Assembly (NCBI GenBank): GCA_017415165.1
Contig: JAFQIY010000047.1
Coordinates: forward strand, 1 to 53,828
Direction: 5' to 3'
DNA length: 53,828 bases
Source: Oscillospiraceae bacterium
GTDB taxonomy: Bacteria; Bacillota; Clostridia; Oscillospirales; Ruminococcaceae
Under the pieces are notes generated by a model. That model made no database searches. It saw only the letters and a list, made by a program, of their open reading frames with translations, and had not been told where the DNA came from. The stretch's first letter is position 1. Each line of letters begins with the position of its first letter. The position numbers and the translations under genes were made by a program. Positions 33,579 to 41,836 of this stretch are shown here, piece after piece.

Positions 33579-34862
33579 ATGAAACTCAGATTTTACAACG
33601 CTTCTGTACTGACCGAAGCAGGAAAGGATATTTTCTGCGGCGAGGTGCACACCGACGGCGACAAAATCACTTACGTTGGTACTGAAAAGGGAAACGGGCA
33701 GTTTGACCGGGAGATAAATCTCGGCGGCAACCTGATTATGCCGTCTTTCAAGAATGCACACACTCATTCGGCTATGACTTTTCTCCGCTCCTATGCGGAC
33801 GATCTGCCCCTTAACGACTGGCTTTTCAAGCAGGTTTTCCCGATGGAGGACAAACTCACTCCCGATGATGTCTACGAGCTGACAAAGCTTGCGGCGCTGG
33901 AATATTTCTCGGGCGGTACAACGGCGGCATTTGATATGTATTTCTTCCCTGACTCCATTGCTCAGGCGGCAATTGATACGGGTCTGCGCCTTGTGCTGTG
34001 CGGTGCGGTTTCTGGCGGTGACAATCAGACTGACTACGACTCTGCATTGTCACGTCTTGAGGACTATGTTGTACGCTTCAACAGCCTTAATCCGCTGGTT
34101 TCCTTCAAGATGGGATTTCACGCTGAGTATACAACTCATATTTCTATACTCAAAGGAATTGCTGAACTTGCTAAAAAGCACAAACAGCCACTCTACACCC
34201 ACAACAGCGAAACCGCTAACGAGGTGCAGGGCTGCATAGAAAGACACGGTATGACTCCGACCGCACTTATGGAAAGCCTCGGTATGTTTGAGTACGGCGG
34301 CGGTGGCTTCCATTGCGTGCATATGACCGATGAGGACTTGAACATCTTCAAGAAGCGTGGACTTTACGTTGTGACAAATCCTTGCTCCAACTGCAAGCTT
34401 GCAAGCGGAATTGCCCCACTTGCAAAGATGAACGAAATGGGCATCAACCTTGCAATCGGTACGGACGGACCTGCCAGCAACAACGCTCTTGATATGTTCC
34501 GTGAGATGTATCTTGCTTCCGTGCTTCAGAAAGTCCGTGAAAATGATGCTTCCGCAATGCCTGCGGGTGCTGTGCTACGTGCGGCAACAAGCGGCGGTGC
34601 ACTTGCTATGGGGCTTAATGACTGCGTGACACTTTCCGAGGGCAGCAAGGCTGATATGGTTGTAATTGATATGAACAGACCGAATATGCAGCCTGTGAAC
34701 AACGTGCAGAAAAATCTTGTCTTTGCAGGCACACGCGATAACGTGAAGATGACAATTGCAAACGGCGTGATTGTTTACGAGGACGGCAAGTTCCCGACCC
34801 TTGACGCTGAAAAGATTTACGCTAAGGCTAATGAGATTATGGCAGCAAAAAAGAATTCGTAA
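33579..34862 (+). CDS. mtaD: Amidohydrolase, MTA/SAH deaminase type
   Basis: Metal-dependent deaminase acting on 5'-methylthioadenosine/S-adenosylhomocysteine or a related purine nucleoside. 427 residues from ATG 33579 (AAAGGA ahead); a TTG three codons earlier is less suitable. Metal ligands: NAHTHSAMT (HxH), the His in KMGFHAEYT, GGGFHCVHMTDEDL, and the Asp in AIGTDGPASNN. The MPSFKNAHTH start and EMYLASVLQK segment fit the SAH deaminase/ATZ-TRZ group. The ending KADMVVIDMNRP is the small composite beta domain. Substrate within the family is uncertain; guanine- and atrazine-type enzymes share the same ligands. It precedes galE without an obvious link. Confidence 0.82.
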   Translation: MKLRFYNASVLTEAGKDIFCGEVHTDGDKITYVGTEKGNGQFDREINLGGNLIMPSFKNAHTHSAMTFLRSYADDLPLNDWLFKQVFPMEDKLTPDDVYELTKLAALEYFSGGTTAAFDMYFFPDSIAQAAIDTGLRLVLCGAVSGGDNQTDYDSALSRLEDYVVRFNSLNPLVSFKMGFHAEYTTHISILKGIAELAKKHKQPLYTHNSETANEVQGCIERHGMTPTALMESLGMFEYGGGGFHCVHMTDEDLNIFKKRGLYVVTNPCSNCKLASGIAPLAKMNEMGINLAIGTDGPASNNALDMFREMYLASVLQKVRENDASAMPAGAVLRAATSGGALAMGLNDCVTLSEGSKADMVVIDMNRPNMQPVNNVQKNLVFAGTRDNVKMTIANGVIVYEDGKFPTLDAEKIYAKANEIMAAKKNS

Positions 34863-34893
34863 TTCGTAATGCGTAATTCGCAATTAAGAATTA
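34855..34893. repeat. Short AATTCGTAATGCG-type repeat
   Basis: AATTCGTAATTCGTAATGCG and then TAATTCGCAATTAAGAATT just after (and including) the deaminase stop codon. The same words build the palindrome at 41734-41834, so this is a fragment of that family. Confidence 0.6.
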
Positions 34894-34999
34894 TTGCAAA
34901 CGAAGTTTATTGCTAAAAAATAATTTGCTGTATTGAATTATAAATATAACAGGAACGGCACGGTTATGTGCCTTCCTGCGAAATAAAGGAGAAATGATT

Positions 35000-35992
35000 A
35001 TGAGTATTCTGGTTTTAGGCGGAGCAGGCTACATAGGCTCCCACACTGCACTTGAACTTGTAAAGGCAGGTCACGACGTTGTTATTGCCGACAGCCTTGT
35101 AACAGGCTACAGAAGTGCTGTTCCCGAAAAGGCACGCTTCTATCAGGGCGACCTTCGTGATTTTGATTTCCTCGACAAGCTTTTCCAGCAGGAGAAAATC
35201 GACGCTGTAATTCACTTTGCGGCTTATTCCCTCGTTGGTGAAAGTGTTACAAATCCGCTGAAATATTACGACAACAACCTCTACGGCACTAAGGTACTCC
35301 TTGAAGCAATGGTGAAGAACAACGTTGGCAAAATCGTGTTTTCCTCAACAGCTGCTACATACGGCGAGCCTGAAAATATTCCTATCCTTGAAAGTGACAG
35401 AACCTGCCCCACAAACCCATACGGCGAAACAAAGCTTGCTATGGAGAAAATGTTCAAGTGGACAGCCGAAGCACACGGTCTGAGATACGTTTCCCTCCGT
35501 TACTTCAATGCCTGCGGTGCTGACGAAAGCGGTACAATAGGGGAGGCGCACAACCCCGAAAGCCACCTCATTCCGCTTATTCTTCAAGTGCCAAACGGCA
35601 AGCGTGAAACAATCTCCATTTACGGCACTGACTACGATACACCTGACGGAACCTGTATCCGTGACTATATCCACGTTACCGACCTTGCACAGGCTCATAT
35701 TCTTGCTGTGCAGTATCTCAACAACGGCGGTGAAAGCGATATTTTCAATCTCGGCAACGGCGTAGGTTACTCCGTTCGAGAGGTAATCGAAACCGCAAGA
35801 AAGGTTACTGGACACCCAATTCCTGCAACCGAAACTCCAAGACGTGCAGGCGATCCTGCAAGACTTGTTGCGTCCAGCGAAAAGGCGAAGAAAATCCTCG
35901 GCTGGAAGCCTGTTCACGACAGCCTTGAAGAAATTATTGCAAGCGCTTGGAATTGGCACAAAAATCACCCTGACGGATACGCTGAAAAGTAA
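35000..35992 (+). CDS. galE: UDP-glucose 4-epimerase
   Basis: Interconverts UDP-glucose and UDP-galactose using bound NAD+. 330 residues from ATG 35000 (AAAGGAG eight bases ahead; the ATG six bases earlier is too close to it). Motifs: LVLGGAGYIGSHTALEL, the catalytic SSTAATYG Ser/Thr and YGETKLAMEKM (YxxxK), YFNACGADESGTIGE, and the C-terminal RAGDPARLVASSEKAKKILGW segments. It supplies sugar nucleotides for galactose use and for cell-surface polysaccharides. It ends at a strong terminator shared with the next, convergent operon. Confidence 0.96.
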   Translation: MSILVLGGAGYIGSHTALELVKAGHDVVIADSLVTGYRSAVPEKARFYQGDLRDFDFLDKLFQQEKIDAVIHFAAYSLVGESVTNPLKYYDNNLYGTKVLLEAMVKNNVGKIVFSSTAATYGEPENIPILESDRTCPTNPYGETKLAMEKMFKWTAEAHGLRYVSLRYFNACGADESGTIGEAHNPESHLIPLILQVPNGKRETISIYGTDYDTPDGTCIRDYIHVTDLAQAHILAVQYLNNGGESDIFNLGNGVGYSVREVIETARKVTGHPIPATETPRRAGDPARLVASSEKAKKILGWKPVHDSLEEIIASAWNWHKNHPDGYAEK

Positions 35993-35997
35993 AAAGG

Positions 35998-36030
35998 AAA
36001 TCCCACTGAATTGCCTCAGTGGGATTTGTT
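35998..36030. terminator. galE terminator
   Basis: AAATCCCACTGA / TCAGTGGGATTT, then GTTTTA. It abuts the stop of the convergent ankyrin gene and may serve both. Confidence 0.85.
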
Positions 36031-36939
36031 TTATCTCAGATATTCATAAATCTTATCTGCATCAAAGTGCAGGGCGTGGTCGTGTGCTGTCTGACCATAG
36101 TTGTCAACAGCATATTTTTCGGCGCCGTTTTCCAGCAGAATTTCAATAATCTCAACTGTGCGGTCACCTTTTTGCGACGTTGCCGCATACATAAGAGGTG
36201 TCTTGCCGCAGTAATTTGCAGCGTTGACGTCTGCGCCGTATTCAATAAGCAGTCGGACTGTTTCTGTATTTCCTGCACTTGCTGCCAGCATAAGCGGAGT
36301 AATTCCGCAAGCATCACTGTATCTGTAGCCATACGTTGAGTCACCGCTATGACTGATATGCTCTGCTTTGTGAGTCCACGCTCTGCGGTTTACATCTGCG
36401 CCGCTTCTGACAAGGAATTCAACCTGCTCATAATCCGCATCGGGATAGGTGAATTCACTGCCGCAATATTCCATAAGCAGGGTATGTTCTCCCTCTGCGG
36501 CAGGCTCGTTGCTCTCTGTGGAAGCATAGGCGGGAATATCAGGCGTAATACCGTTTTCAATAAGCTTCTGTGCAGCTTCAAACTCGCCGTGCTCTACACA
36601 CCATTCAAGGCTTGACTCCAGCTGTGCCTGTACTTCCATTGCTCTTTTTTTACTGAGAATACTGTCGACAGTGTAAATAACTGTAAACAAGGTAAGTAAT
36701 GTAAGACTTACTGCAATAAGAATTCTCGGATGCTTTTTCCTTTTGTACGGAATGGCTGTTTCCGAAAATTCAGCGGATGCCAGATATTTTTTCTCCCGCC
36801 GTCTGTCGACAATCAAAGTAATTACCCCGATTGTCAGCATAATCAATAACGCAAAAACTGCTCCGAATATCAAAGCGGCGATAATGCCGCCGATAATCAG
36901 CAAGACAAGCAGGGCAAAGAGCATACTTGTAATAACCAT
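36031..36939 (-). CDS. Membrane-anchored ankyrin-repeat protein
   Basis: 302 residues. A long hydrophobic N-terminus (about 1-44, probably two helices), a basic linker, and another membrane helix (ILIAVSLTLLTLFTVIYTV, about 72-90). Three to four ankyrin units follow: FEAAQKLIENGITPD, VEFLVRSGADVNRRAW, ITPLMLAASAGNTETVRLLIEYG and KTPLMYAATSQ ... IIEILLENGAEKY. The repeats are predicted to mediate protein contacts. The gene follows a TPR membrane protein by 17 bases, so the two likely act together. Ribosome site GAAGG. Function not recognised. Confidence 0.8.
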   Translation of the reverse strand: MVITSMLFALLVLLIIGGIIAALIFGAVFALLIMLTIGVITLIVDRRREKKYLASAEFSETAIPYKRKKHPRILIAVSLTLLTLFTVIYTVDSILSKKRAMEVQAQLESSLEWCVEHGEFEAAQKLIENGITPDIPAYASTESNEPAAEGEHTLLMEYCGSEFTYPDADYEQVEFLVRSGADVNRRAWTHKAEHISHSGDSTYGYRYSDACGITPLMLAASAGNTETVRLLIEYGADVNAANYCGKTPLMYAATSQKGDRTVEIIEILLENGAEKYAVDNYGQTAHDHALHFDADKIYEYLR

Positions 36940-36956
36940 AAATTATCGCCTTCTTT

Positions 36957-37745
36957 TTATAATACGCCTTTTAATTCTTTGACGTTTCCGCCGTGCTTGC
37001 CGTACATTGTGCAATACTTTTCTGCATATTCATCATTGCCAAGCCGTTTGTAAGCAACCGCCGCAAGGCTCATAGACTGTTTTATTTTCGGTTCAGCTTC
37101 AAGGGATTTCAGGGCGTGCTCCAAAGCAAGCTGATAGTCAGCCCTCATCAGATACAGATTGCCAAGGTTGCAGTGGGCATAAGGGTTTGACGGGTCGTGG
37201 TGAACCGCCTCACGATAGCATCTCAGCGCCTCGTCATTTTTGCCGATATGCGTGTAGATAAGCCCAAGATTTGACCAGGCGTGGGAATTGGTATAATCCC
37301 TCGTCAGCAGCTCCTCATAATCGGCAATTGCACCTGACTTGTTGCCGCTTTCGTCCTTGCACAGCGCACGGAAATACAGCACTGCTGAAAAATCGTCACT
37401 TTCTGAGCAGTGCACCTCCAGCGCATCAAGCGCCTTGATTGCCTTGTCAAATTTATTCTCGTTGTACAGGGTAATCACCGACATGAGCTTCATATAGCGC
37501 ACCCTGTCGTGGCTGAATGCTGTTTTTATTATGTAGCTGTAGCGTTCCTCGTAAATTTTGTAATCAAAAGGGGAGCGCTTTCTTTTTATTCCCAGCACGC
37601 CGAGAAGATACACCACAAACAGCACGATTGCCTTTGACAGAATTTTCGCATTCTGCTCCTCTGCAAAAAACAGCTGCCACACGATAAGCACAGCCATACT
37701 GATGATAATCAGTATGTTGAGTGCAAAAACAATTTTAGTTCTCAT
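36957..37745 (-). CDS. Membrane protein with TPR repeats
   Basis: 262 residues. Two N-terminal hydrophobic segments (about 5-26 and 37-53), then TPR units from about 90 to 250, with clear pairs such as SHAWSNLGLIYTHIGKNDEA, NPYAHCNLGNLYLMRADYQ and SMSLAAVAYKRLGNDEYAEK. Probably cytoplasmic TPR domain on a membrane anchor. Middle gene of a three-gene unit (15 bases after the small membrane gene). No enzyme motif. Confidence 0.8.
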   Translation of the reverse strand: MRTKIVFALNILIIISMAVLIVWQLFFAEEQNAKILSKAIVLFVVYLLGVLGIKRKRSPFDYKIYEERYSYIIKTAFSHDRVRYMKLMSVITLYNENKFDKAIKALDALEVHCSESDDFSAVLYFRALCKDESGNKSGAIADYEELLTRDYTNSHAWSNLGLIYTHIGKNDEALRCYREAVHHDPSNPYAHCNLGNLYLMRADYQLALEHALKSLEAEPKIKQSMSLAAVAYKRLGNDEYAEKYCTMYGKHGGNVKELKGVL

Positions 37746-37760
37746 AGCAGTTCTGTAATG

Positions 37761-38150
37761 TCACGCAGACCTGAGCACAGCATATGTATACACAGCAGGA
37801 AGTGCGGCAATAAGAAGGTCGCCGACTGTAAAGGTTCTGTATACGATTGAAATAATAAGGGAAAGCACGCAGATAATCGTCATAGCAACGCCGTACATAA
37901 ACGCTCTTCGGTTTGCGGTCTGACCGTCACTGAAACCGTAAAATGCCATTACGCCAAACCCGCCGCAAAGCACTGCTGCACTGAGCACGTTGCCGATAAA
38001 GCCCATAAACGTACCTCTTGCGATAAATGTGAACAGAGCAAGGTCAACTATCAGCCCGTGGCTTGTGAAAAGACCCTTTAAGCTGAAAATAAGGGCAGCA
38101 ACAGAAATAATTGCGGAGAGGACAGAACACGCGGTTACAACTTTTTTCAT
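37761..38150 (-). CDS. Small four-helix membrane protein
   Basis: 129 residues from ATG 38150 (AAAGGA nine bases ahead; the longer frame adds six codons). Four hydrophobic segments: VTACSVLSAIISVAALIFSL, IVDLALFTFIARGTFMGFIG with VLSAAVLCGGFGVMAF, MTIICVLSLIISIV and LIAALPAVYTYAVL. No known family recognised. First gene of the unit with the TPR and ankyrin proteins. Confidence 0.7.
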   Translation of the reverse strand: MKKVVTACSVLSAIISVAALIFSLKGLFTSHGLIVDLALFTFIARGTFMGFIGNVLSAAVLCGGFGVMAFYGFSDGQTANRRAFMYGVAMTIICVLSLIISIVYRTFTVGDLLIAALPAVYTYAVLRSA

Positions 38151-38189
38151 ACTCAACATTCCTTTCAAGATTTGATTTATTTGCTTATA

Positions 38190-38221
38190 TAAAACAAAAC
38201 GCCGAGACTATTGCCTCGACG
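38190..38221 (-). terminator. Terminator of the tRNA cluster
   Basis: Minus strand CGTCGAG / CTCGGCG with an eight-base loop, followed by TTTTGTTTTATA. Confidence 0.75.
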
Positions 38222-38262
38222 AATCTCACATTTATTAAGAGCTTTGCGCTCAAAAAAGAAAA

Positions 38263-38338
38263 TGGAGCGGATTACGGGGCTCGAACCCGCTACCTCCACC
38301 TTGGCAAGGTGGCGCTCTACCAGATGAGCTAAATCCGC
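38263..38338 (-). tRNA. tRNA-Gly (GCC)
   Basis: 76 bases including an encoded CCA. Acceptor GCGGATT/AATCCGC, D-loop TAGCTCATCTGGTAGAGC, anticodon loop TTGCCAA between CACC and GGTG, T arm GCGGGTTCGAGCCCCG. Last gene of the cluster. Confidence 0.97.
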
Positions 38339-38434
38339 ATAAATGGAGCGACAGTGAAAAGTGCCGCATTACTGTACTTTGATACAAACCGTAGGTTTGA
38401 AACAATAAAGTTGAAACAAACTGTAAGTTTGTTT

Positions 38435-38510
38435 TGGTGCCTCCGGACGGAATCGAACCATCGACACGGGGATTTTCAGTCCCCTGCTCTACCGACTGAG
38501 CTACAGAGGC
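38435..38510 (-). tRNA. tRNA-Phe (GAA)
   Basis: 76 bases with encoded CCA. Anticodon loop CTGAAAA between GGGGA and TCCCC; D arm GTAGCTCAGTCGGTAGAGC; T arm TGGTTCGATTCCG. Confidence 0.97.
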
Positions 38511-38553
38511 AACTTCGCGGTACAGCTACCATTATAATTCCTCGAAGGAATTG

Positions 38554-38630
38554 TGGCGACCTGGATGGGACTCGAACCCACGACCTCCGCCGTGACAGGG
38601 CGGCGTTCTAACCAGCTGAACTACCAGGCC
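38554..38630 (-). tRNA. tRNA-Asp (GTC)
   Basis: 77 bases with encoded CCA. Anticodon loop CTGTCAC between CCGCC and GGCGG; T arm GTGGGTTCGAGTCCCAT; discriminator G as expected for tRNA-Asp. Confidence 0.97.
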
Positions 38631-38634
38631 AAAA

Positions 38635-38710
38635 TGGTGGGAACAATAGGGCTCGAACCTATGACCCTCTGCTTGTAAGGCAGATGCTCTCCCAGCTGAG
38701 CTATGCTCCC
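38635..38710 (-). tRNA. tRNA-Val (TAC)
   Basis: 76 bases with encoded CCA. Acceptor GGGAGCA/TGTTCCC with one G-U pair; anticodon loop CTTACAA between TCTGC and GCAGA; T arm TAGGTTCGAGCCCTA. First gene of the cluster after its promoter. Confidence 0.97.
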
Positions 38711-38752
38711 ATTTTGTCATCGCATCAACTCTTGTTGACCGGCGACTTAATT

Positions 38753-38781
38753 ATCTTACACCAAAACAACACAAAAGTCAA
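38753..38781 (-). promoter_or_regulatory. Promoter of the tRNA cluster
   Basis: Minus strand TTGACT (38781-38776), 17 bases, TAAGAT (38758-38753), about 40 bases before tRNA-Val. Confidence 0.75.
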
Positions 38782-38863
38782 GAGGTTTTTTCAAAAAATC
38801 CGCACTTTCGGCACTTTGTACAATCAGGCTTGCGTTTGAAACAGCGCACTATTGCAAATTGCA

Positions 38864-38906
38864 TCAAAAAATGCGGAATATTACCGTAAAAGATAATATC
38901 CCGCAT
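38864..38906 (-). terminator. Terminator of the phage-like cassette
   Basis: Minus strand ATGCGGGATATTA pairs with TAATATTCCGCAT (one G-U), then TTTTTTG. It begins five bases after the stop of the last cassette gene and insulates the tRNA promoter. Confidence 0.88.
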
Positions 38907-38910
38907 AAGA

Positions 38911-39828
38911 TTAAATATTGCAGTACCTGTCAAAATAGCAGATAATTTTTGTGTAAACGCCCTTTTTGGCATTGCCGCAGATTTCAACAGAGGAAATCTC
39001 GCAGTCTGTCCCGTCAGAAAAAACGAACCTGTCACGAAGCTCCTCACCGTTGTAGCCGAGGTAGGTCGCAAACCTTGCCTTGCTGCCTCGCTCGGTAAAA
39101 TTCAGCTTGTACTGCAAGCCAAGGTGGTCAAGGGCAACAAACTGCTTGTCGTAGGCAATGTATTTACAGCGAATAATGCCCCTTTCCTCTGCAAAATTGT
39201 CGCTGTAGTGATAGCTGTAGGTGTCGTTGACGTCTTTCATATAGTAATCGCTGACCATTCTGGAATAGTCGCCCGTGATGCCTTCCTCGAAGATTTTTTC
39301 AGGGGTGACCACAAGAGGATTGTCAGCAGGTGCAAGCCTTATCTCGTTTGGTGCACCTATGTAGGGGTAGTCCTCGTAAAGAGTCAGACCCATACAAACG
39401 ATAGCCGTCCACTGGCTGTCGTGCTCCTTTACATATATGTAGCGCACGGTTGTGTCGTCGCTTTGCCACGTCACATTCGGAATTGTCAGGTGCTCGCTCA
39501 TAAGCTTGTTCAGGGAAATAACCGTCAGCGTGCCCGGCTCGATTTCATTCTGCGCAAGCATTGAAGCAAACCCTCTTGAAGTAATTTTCAGCAGACTTCT
39601 TCCGCTGCTTTTTACAACAGAAAATGCGTCCATTATTCCGCTGTGGACGAGCTTTTCTCCTACCGTAAAATCAACCTTCACAACATCGCTTGCGGCACAT
39701 TCCGTCTCAGCAGTAACCGTCAGACTGCTGTAGGGCGTGTACCTTTCACGGACGCACCTGAACGTTGCAATCCTGTCGGTTTCAAGGGTTGTTCCGTCCT
39801 TGAAGTATAATTTCAGCAGTACGTTCAC
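38911..39828 (-). CDS. Phage tail hub/baseplate-like protein
   Basis: 305 residues, GTG start overlapping the preceding stop by four bases. The first ~110 residues (VDFTVGEKLVHSGIMDAFSV, LLKITSRGFASMLAQNE, PGTLTVISLNKLMSEHL) resemble the ring/hub proteins of the XkdQ/gp44/gpD type found in phage tails and PBSX-like elements. The C-terminal ~120 residues (FAEERGIIRCKYIAYDKQFV onwards) are less characteristic. If a hub, it would sit at the tip of a tail, yet no tail tube, sheath or tape-measure gene is present in the cassette. Last gene before the terminator. Confidence 0.5.
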   Translation of the reverse strand: MNVLLKLYFKDGTTLETDRIATFRCVRERYTPYSSLTVTAETECAASDVVKVDFTVGEKLVHSGIMDAFSVVKSSGRSLLKITSRGFASMLAQNEIEPGTLTVISLNKLMSEHLTIPNVTWQSDDTTVRYIYVKEHDSQWTAIVCMGLTLYEDYPYIGAPNEIRLAPADNPLVVTPEKIFEEGITGDYSRMVSDYYMKDVNDTYSYHYSDNFAEERGIIRCKYIAYDKQFVALDHLGLQYKLNFTERGSKARFATYLGYNGEELRDRFVFSDGTDCEISSVEICGNAKKGVYTKIICYFDRYCNI

Positions 39829-40193
39829 GCTGTCACCGCCTTTTCGGAGACGTCTCCCTCGCAGGCAAATTCAACCTCAACCGTTTCGGATTTTCCGCTT
39901 CTGCCTTTGCAGGTATAGGAAACAAGAACAGCGTCCGCAAAGGTCATTCCGTCGTATTCAAGTGAAAACCCCGTGCCGCTTGTAAGCATTGCATCAAGCA
40001 GGTGTGCGCAAGGGCTTTCCGACGTGCCCGAAAAGGAAATTCGTGCAGCCTTTCCGCCGCCGTTATGCAGGGCAACATCGCCGTTGCTGAGGACAGTTTC
40101 GCCGACAGCGGCATTTCGTGCAAAGGAGTATTCCTCCACAAAAATTTTCACGCCGCCGAATTCTGCACAGTATTTATCAGCCGCAAATTCCAT
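39825..40193 (-). CDS. Phage-cassette protein of unknown function (122 aa)
   Basis: Beta-rich soluble protein with GETVLSNGDVALHNGGGKAA and SGTSESPCAHLLDAML and a second beta segment. The gene overlaps the preceding 128-residue gene by 17 bases and the hub-like gene by four, so it is part of a translationally coupled set. It could be a tail or baseplate component; no family recognised. GTG/ATG choice: the ATG begins MEFAADKYCAE. Confidence 0.5.
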   Translation of the reverse strand: MEFAADKYCAEFGGVKIFVEEYSFARNAAVGETVLSNGDVALHNGGGKAARISFSGTSESPCAHLLDAMLTSGTGFSLEYDGMTFADAVLVSYTCKGRSGKSETVEVEFACEGDVSEKAVTA

Positions 40194-40563
40194 AGCCGCA
40201 CCTCTTTACATCAAAAAATATTTCGCAGTAAACCCTGTCGGTTTTCACTTCGTACTGCACCTCGGAAATCTCCGCTCCGAAAATTTCCTCGCCGCAGTTC
40301 AGCACCGCAGGAACAACGGTATTTTCAGCACAATTCTGCACCTCACCGCCGTCTGCACCGAAAGCCTGCACCGTAATCCTTACCTGCACAGAAACGTCTG
40401 CCGAACCGCCGTGAAGCCTTTCAAAGCTGATTTTCCTCACCCCCGCATAAGCTGAAACCGACTTGTCCGCCCTGTTGTAGCCTGCAAGACGGCAGTATTC
40501 ACGCTCGCAGGAAACACCTGCCGAATTTACCGCACTGATTATGTTGTCGAGAATATTCTGCAT
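40177..40563 (-). CDS. Phage-cassette protein, possible head-tail or tail-completion protein
   Basis: 128 residues from ATG 40563, with GGAG ten bases upstream (a longer frame would run into the previous gene). It starts MQNILDNIISAVNSAGVSCE and has a beta-rich remainder ending EIFFDVKRCGYGICG. Size, position after the connector-like gene and the start pattern suit a tail-completion or minor tail protein, but this is inference from gene order only. Confidence 0.45.
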   Translation of the reverse strand: MQNILDNIISAVNSAGVSCEREYCRLAGYNRADKSVSAYAGVRKISFERLHGGSADVSVQVRITVQAFGADGGEVQNCAENTVVPAVLNCGEEIFGAEISEVQYEVKTDRVYCEIFFDVKRCGYGICG

Positions 40564-40570
40564 ATCAGAC

Positions 40571-40930
40571 TCACTCCATTCTGACGAACACGAAGCCGTC
40601 GTCACGGATTATTCCAGCACAGACCGCCTCGTACTCCCTGTAAAGCCGACGGGCACGCTCAAGACGTGCCGAGTAATCCTGTTCCTGAGGAACAGCGCCC
40701 GTTCTTGTCAGTGCAAGACGTTCCCTGACCGCCTTTATTTCAAGGGCACGGCAAAGCGCCTCAGCCGCCGCAAGATAATGAACCGCCGTGCAGTCACAGT
40801 CCTCATCGCAGTCAAGACGTTCTTCGGTGTGCCTTGCCGCAAGAGTCGCAACGGGAAGGAACTCGTCCGCGTCAGCCTCGTTGTAAAAAAGCCTGAACAG
40901 CGCAAACACCTTTTCAATTTCAAGACTCAC
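40571..40930 (-). CDS. Head-tail connector-like protein
   Basis: 119 residues, mostly helical, GTG start with AGGGGG seven bases ahead. Segments FALFRLFYNEADADEFLPVA, HYLAAAEALCRALEIKA and LERARRLYREYEAVCAGII resemble the small alpha-helical gp6/gp15-type adaptors that sit after the capsid gene in many phages. Twelve bases after the protease gene. Assigned by size, helix pattern and position. Confidence 0.5.
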   Translation of the reverse strand: MSLEIEKVFALFRLFYNEADADEFLPVATLAARHTEERLDCDEDCDCTAVHYLAAAEALCRALEIKAVRERLALTRTGAVPQEQDYSARLERARRLYREYEAVCAGIIRDDGFVFVRME

Positions 40931-40942
40931 AAACGTTCCCCC

Positions 40943-41710
40943 TTACATTTTGTACTCGTCACAGCTTTTCACGGTGCTTGCCGCCGAAAAATTTCTGCAA
41001 AGCTGTTCAAGCTCATCATCACCGAGAGCGTCCTTTATGCAGTCGAAAAGCTTTTTCGCCGTGCCGTCGGGACTTTTCAGCATAAGAGCACGGTTTATCA
41101 TAGCTTCCTTTTCACTTCTTGAAAAAGCGGGAGTCTCAGGCTTTTCAAAGCTTTTTGTCACGCCTGCACAAACCTGTGCAGGAACAGCAACAAAGCTCCA
41201 TTCGTAAGCGTCGGAAATATCATCAAGAGTGAAGAAACAGCGCTTTCCATCGTATTTTCTTCCCTTGACGTGACGGCAGGGCTTCACCCTCCTGTCAGCA
41301 CCGCACACCGAGCAAATCTGCTTCTCAGCGCTACAGGATACGGAAACCTCTTTCTTGATGCCGCCGTCAATCTCACGGATAAGGTCAGCATTCGAGTCAG
41401 TTCTCACCATATAGGCATAGCCTTTAAGGTACGCATATTTCTCGCCGAGGGAATTGCTTCTCTCCTCCTCGACAACCTCTGTCAGAAAAATTCTGGCAGT
41501 CTGATTTTCACCCTTTGGATTGTGGTCGAAAATGCCCGTTACACCGATGAATTTTTCCGCAAGCTCATCAAGGGACTTGCGTGAAAAGCGTTCATTGTCA
41601 CGGTCAATCTCGTTGTCACAAAGGGTCACAGGAAAAATGTAAACCTCCTCAACGGAAAGCTCCTTGCGGGTGAATTTGTTGAGCTGTTCAAGTAAAGTTT
41701 TTTCATCCAT
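40943..41710 (-). CDS. Prohead protease-like protein (HK97/XkdF-like)
   Basis: 255 residues from ATG 41710; the frame upstream reads through a repeat and is not used. AAAGGA lies 13 bases upstream, which is long, so a TTG four codons earlier is an alternative. N-terminal half: EEVYIFPVTLCDNEIDRDNE, FIGVTGIFDHNPKGENQTAR (candidate catalytic His) and GGIKKEVSVSCSAEKQICSV (candidate Ser). These correspond to the His/Ser arrangement of HK97-fold maturation proteases. A Cys-rich stretch (CSVCGADRRVKPCRHVKG) may bind zinc. In transcription order it follows the capsid gene, whereas proteases normally precede it. Confidence 0.65.
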   Translation of the reverse strand: MDEKTLLEQLNKFTRKELSVEEVYIFPVTLCDNEIDRDNERFSRKSLDELAEKFIGVTGIFDHNPKGENQTARIFLTEVVEEERSNSLGEKYAYLKGYAYMVRTDSNADLIREIDGGIKKEVSVSCSAEKQICSVCGADRRVKPCRHVKGRKYDGKRCFFTLDDISDAYEWSFVAVPAQVCAGVTKSFEKPETPAFSRSEKEAMINRALMLKSPDGTAKKLFDCIKDALGDDELEQLCRNFSAASTVKSCDEYKM

Positions 41711-41733
41711 TGGTTCAATCAAATCCTTTCTAT

Positions 41734-41834
41734 CAATGCGCAATGCACAATTCGCAATGCGCAATTATGGTAGCATTCTCTGCAATAAAGCGACGTACCA
41801 TAATTGCGAATTACGCATTACGAATTGCGAATTG
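41734..41834. repeat. Palindromic AATTGCGAATTACGC-type repeat
   Basis: Left arm CAATGCGCAATGCACAATTC continuing GCAATGCGCAATTATGGTA; the right arm TACCATAATTGCGAATTACG continuing CATTACGAATTGCGAATTG is its near inverse, around a 24-base loop. It fills the gap between the capsid and protease genes. A fragment of the same family is at 34855-34893. Confidence 0.85.
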
Positions 41835-41836
41835 AA

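Noticed and set aside
38778-38906. Short Cys-rich frame (CTKCRKCGFF) after the hub-like gene
   Set aside because: Starts inside the terminator hairpin and has no ribosome site.
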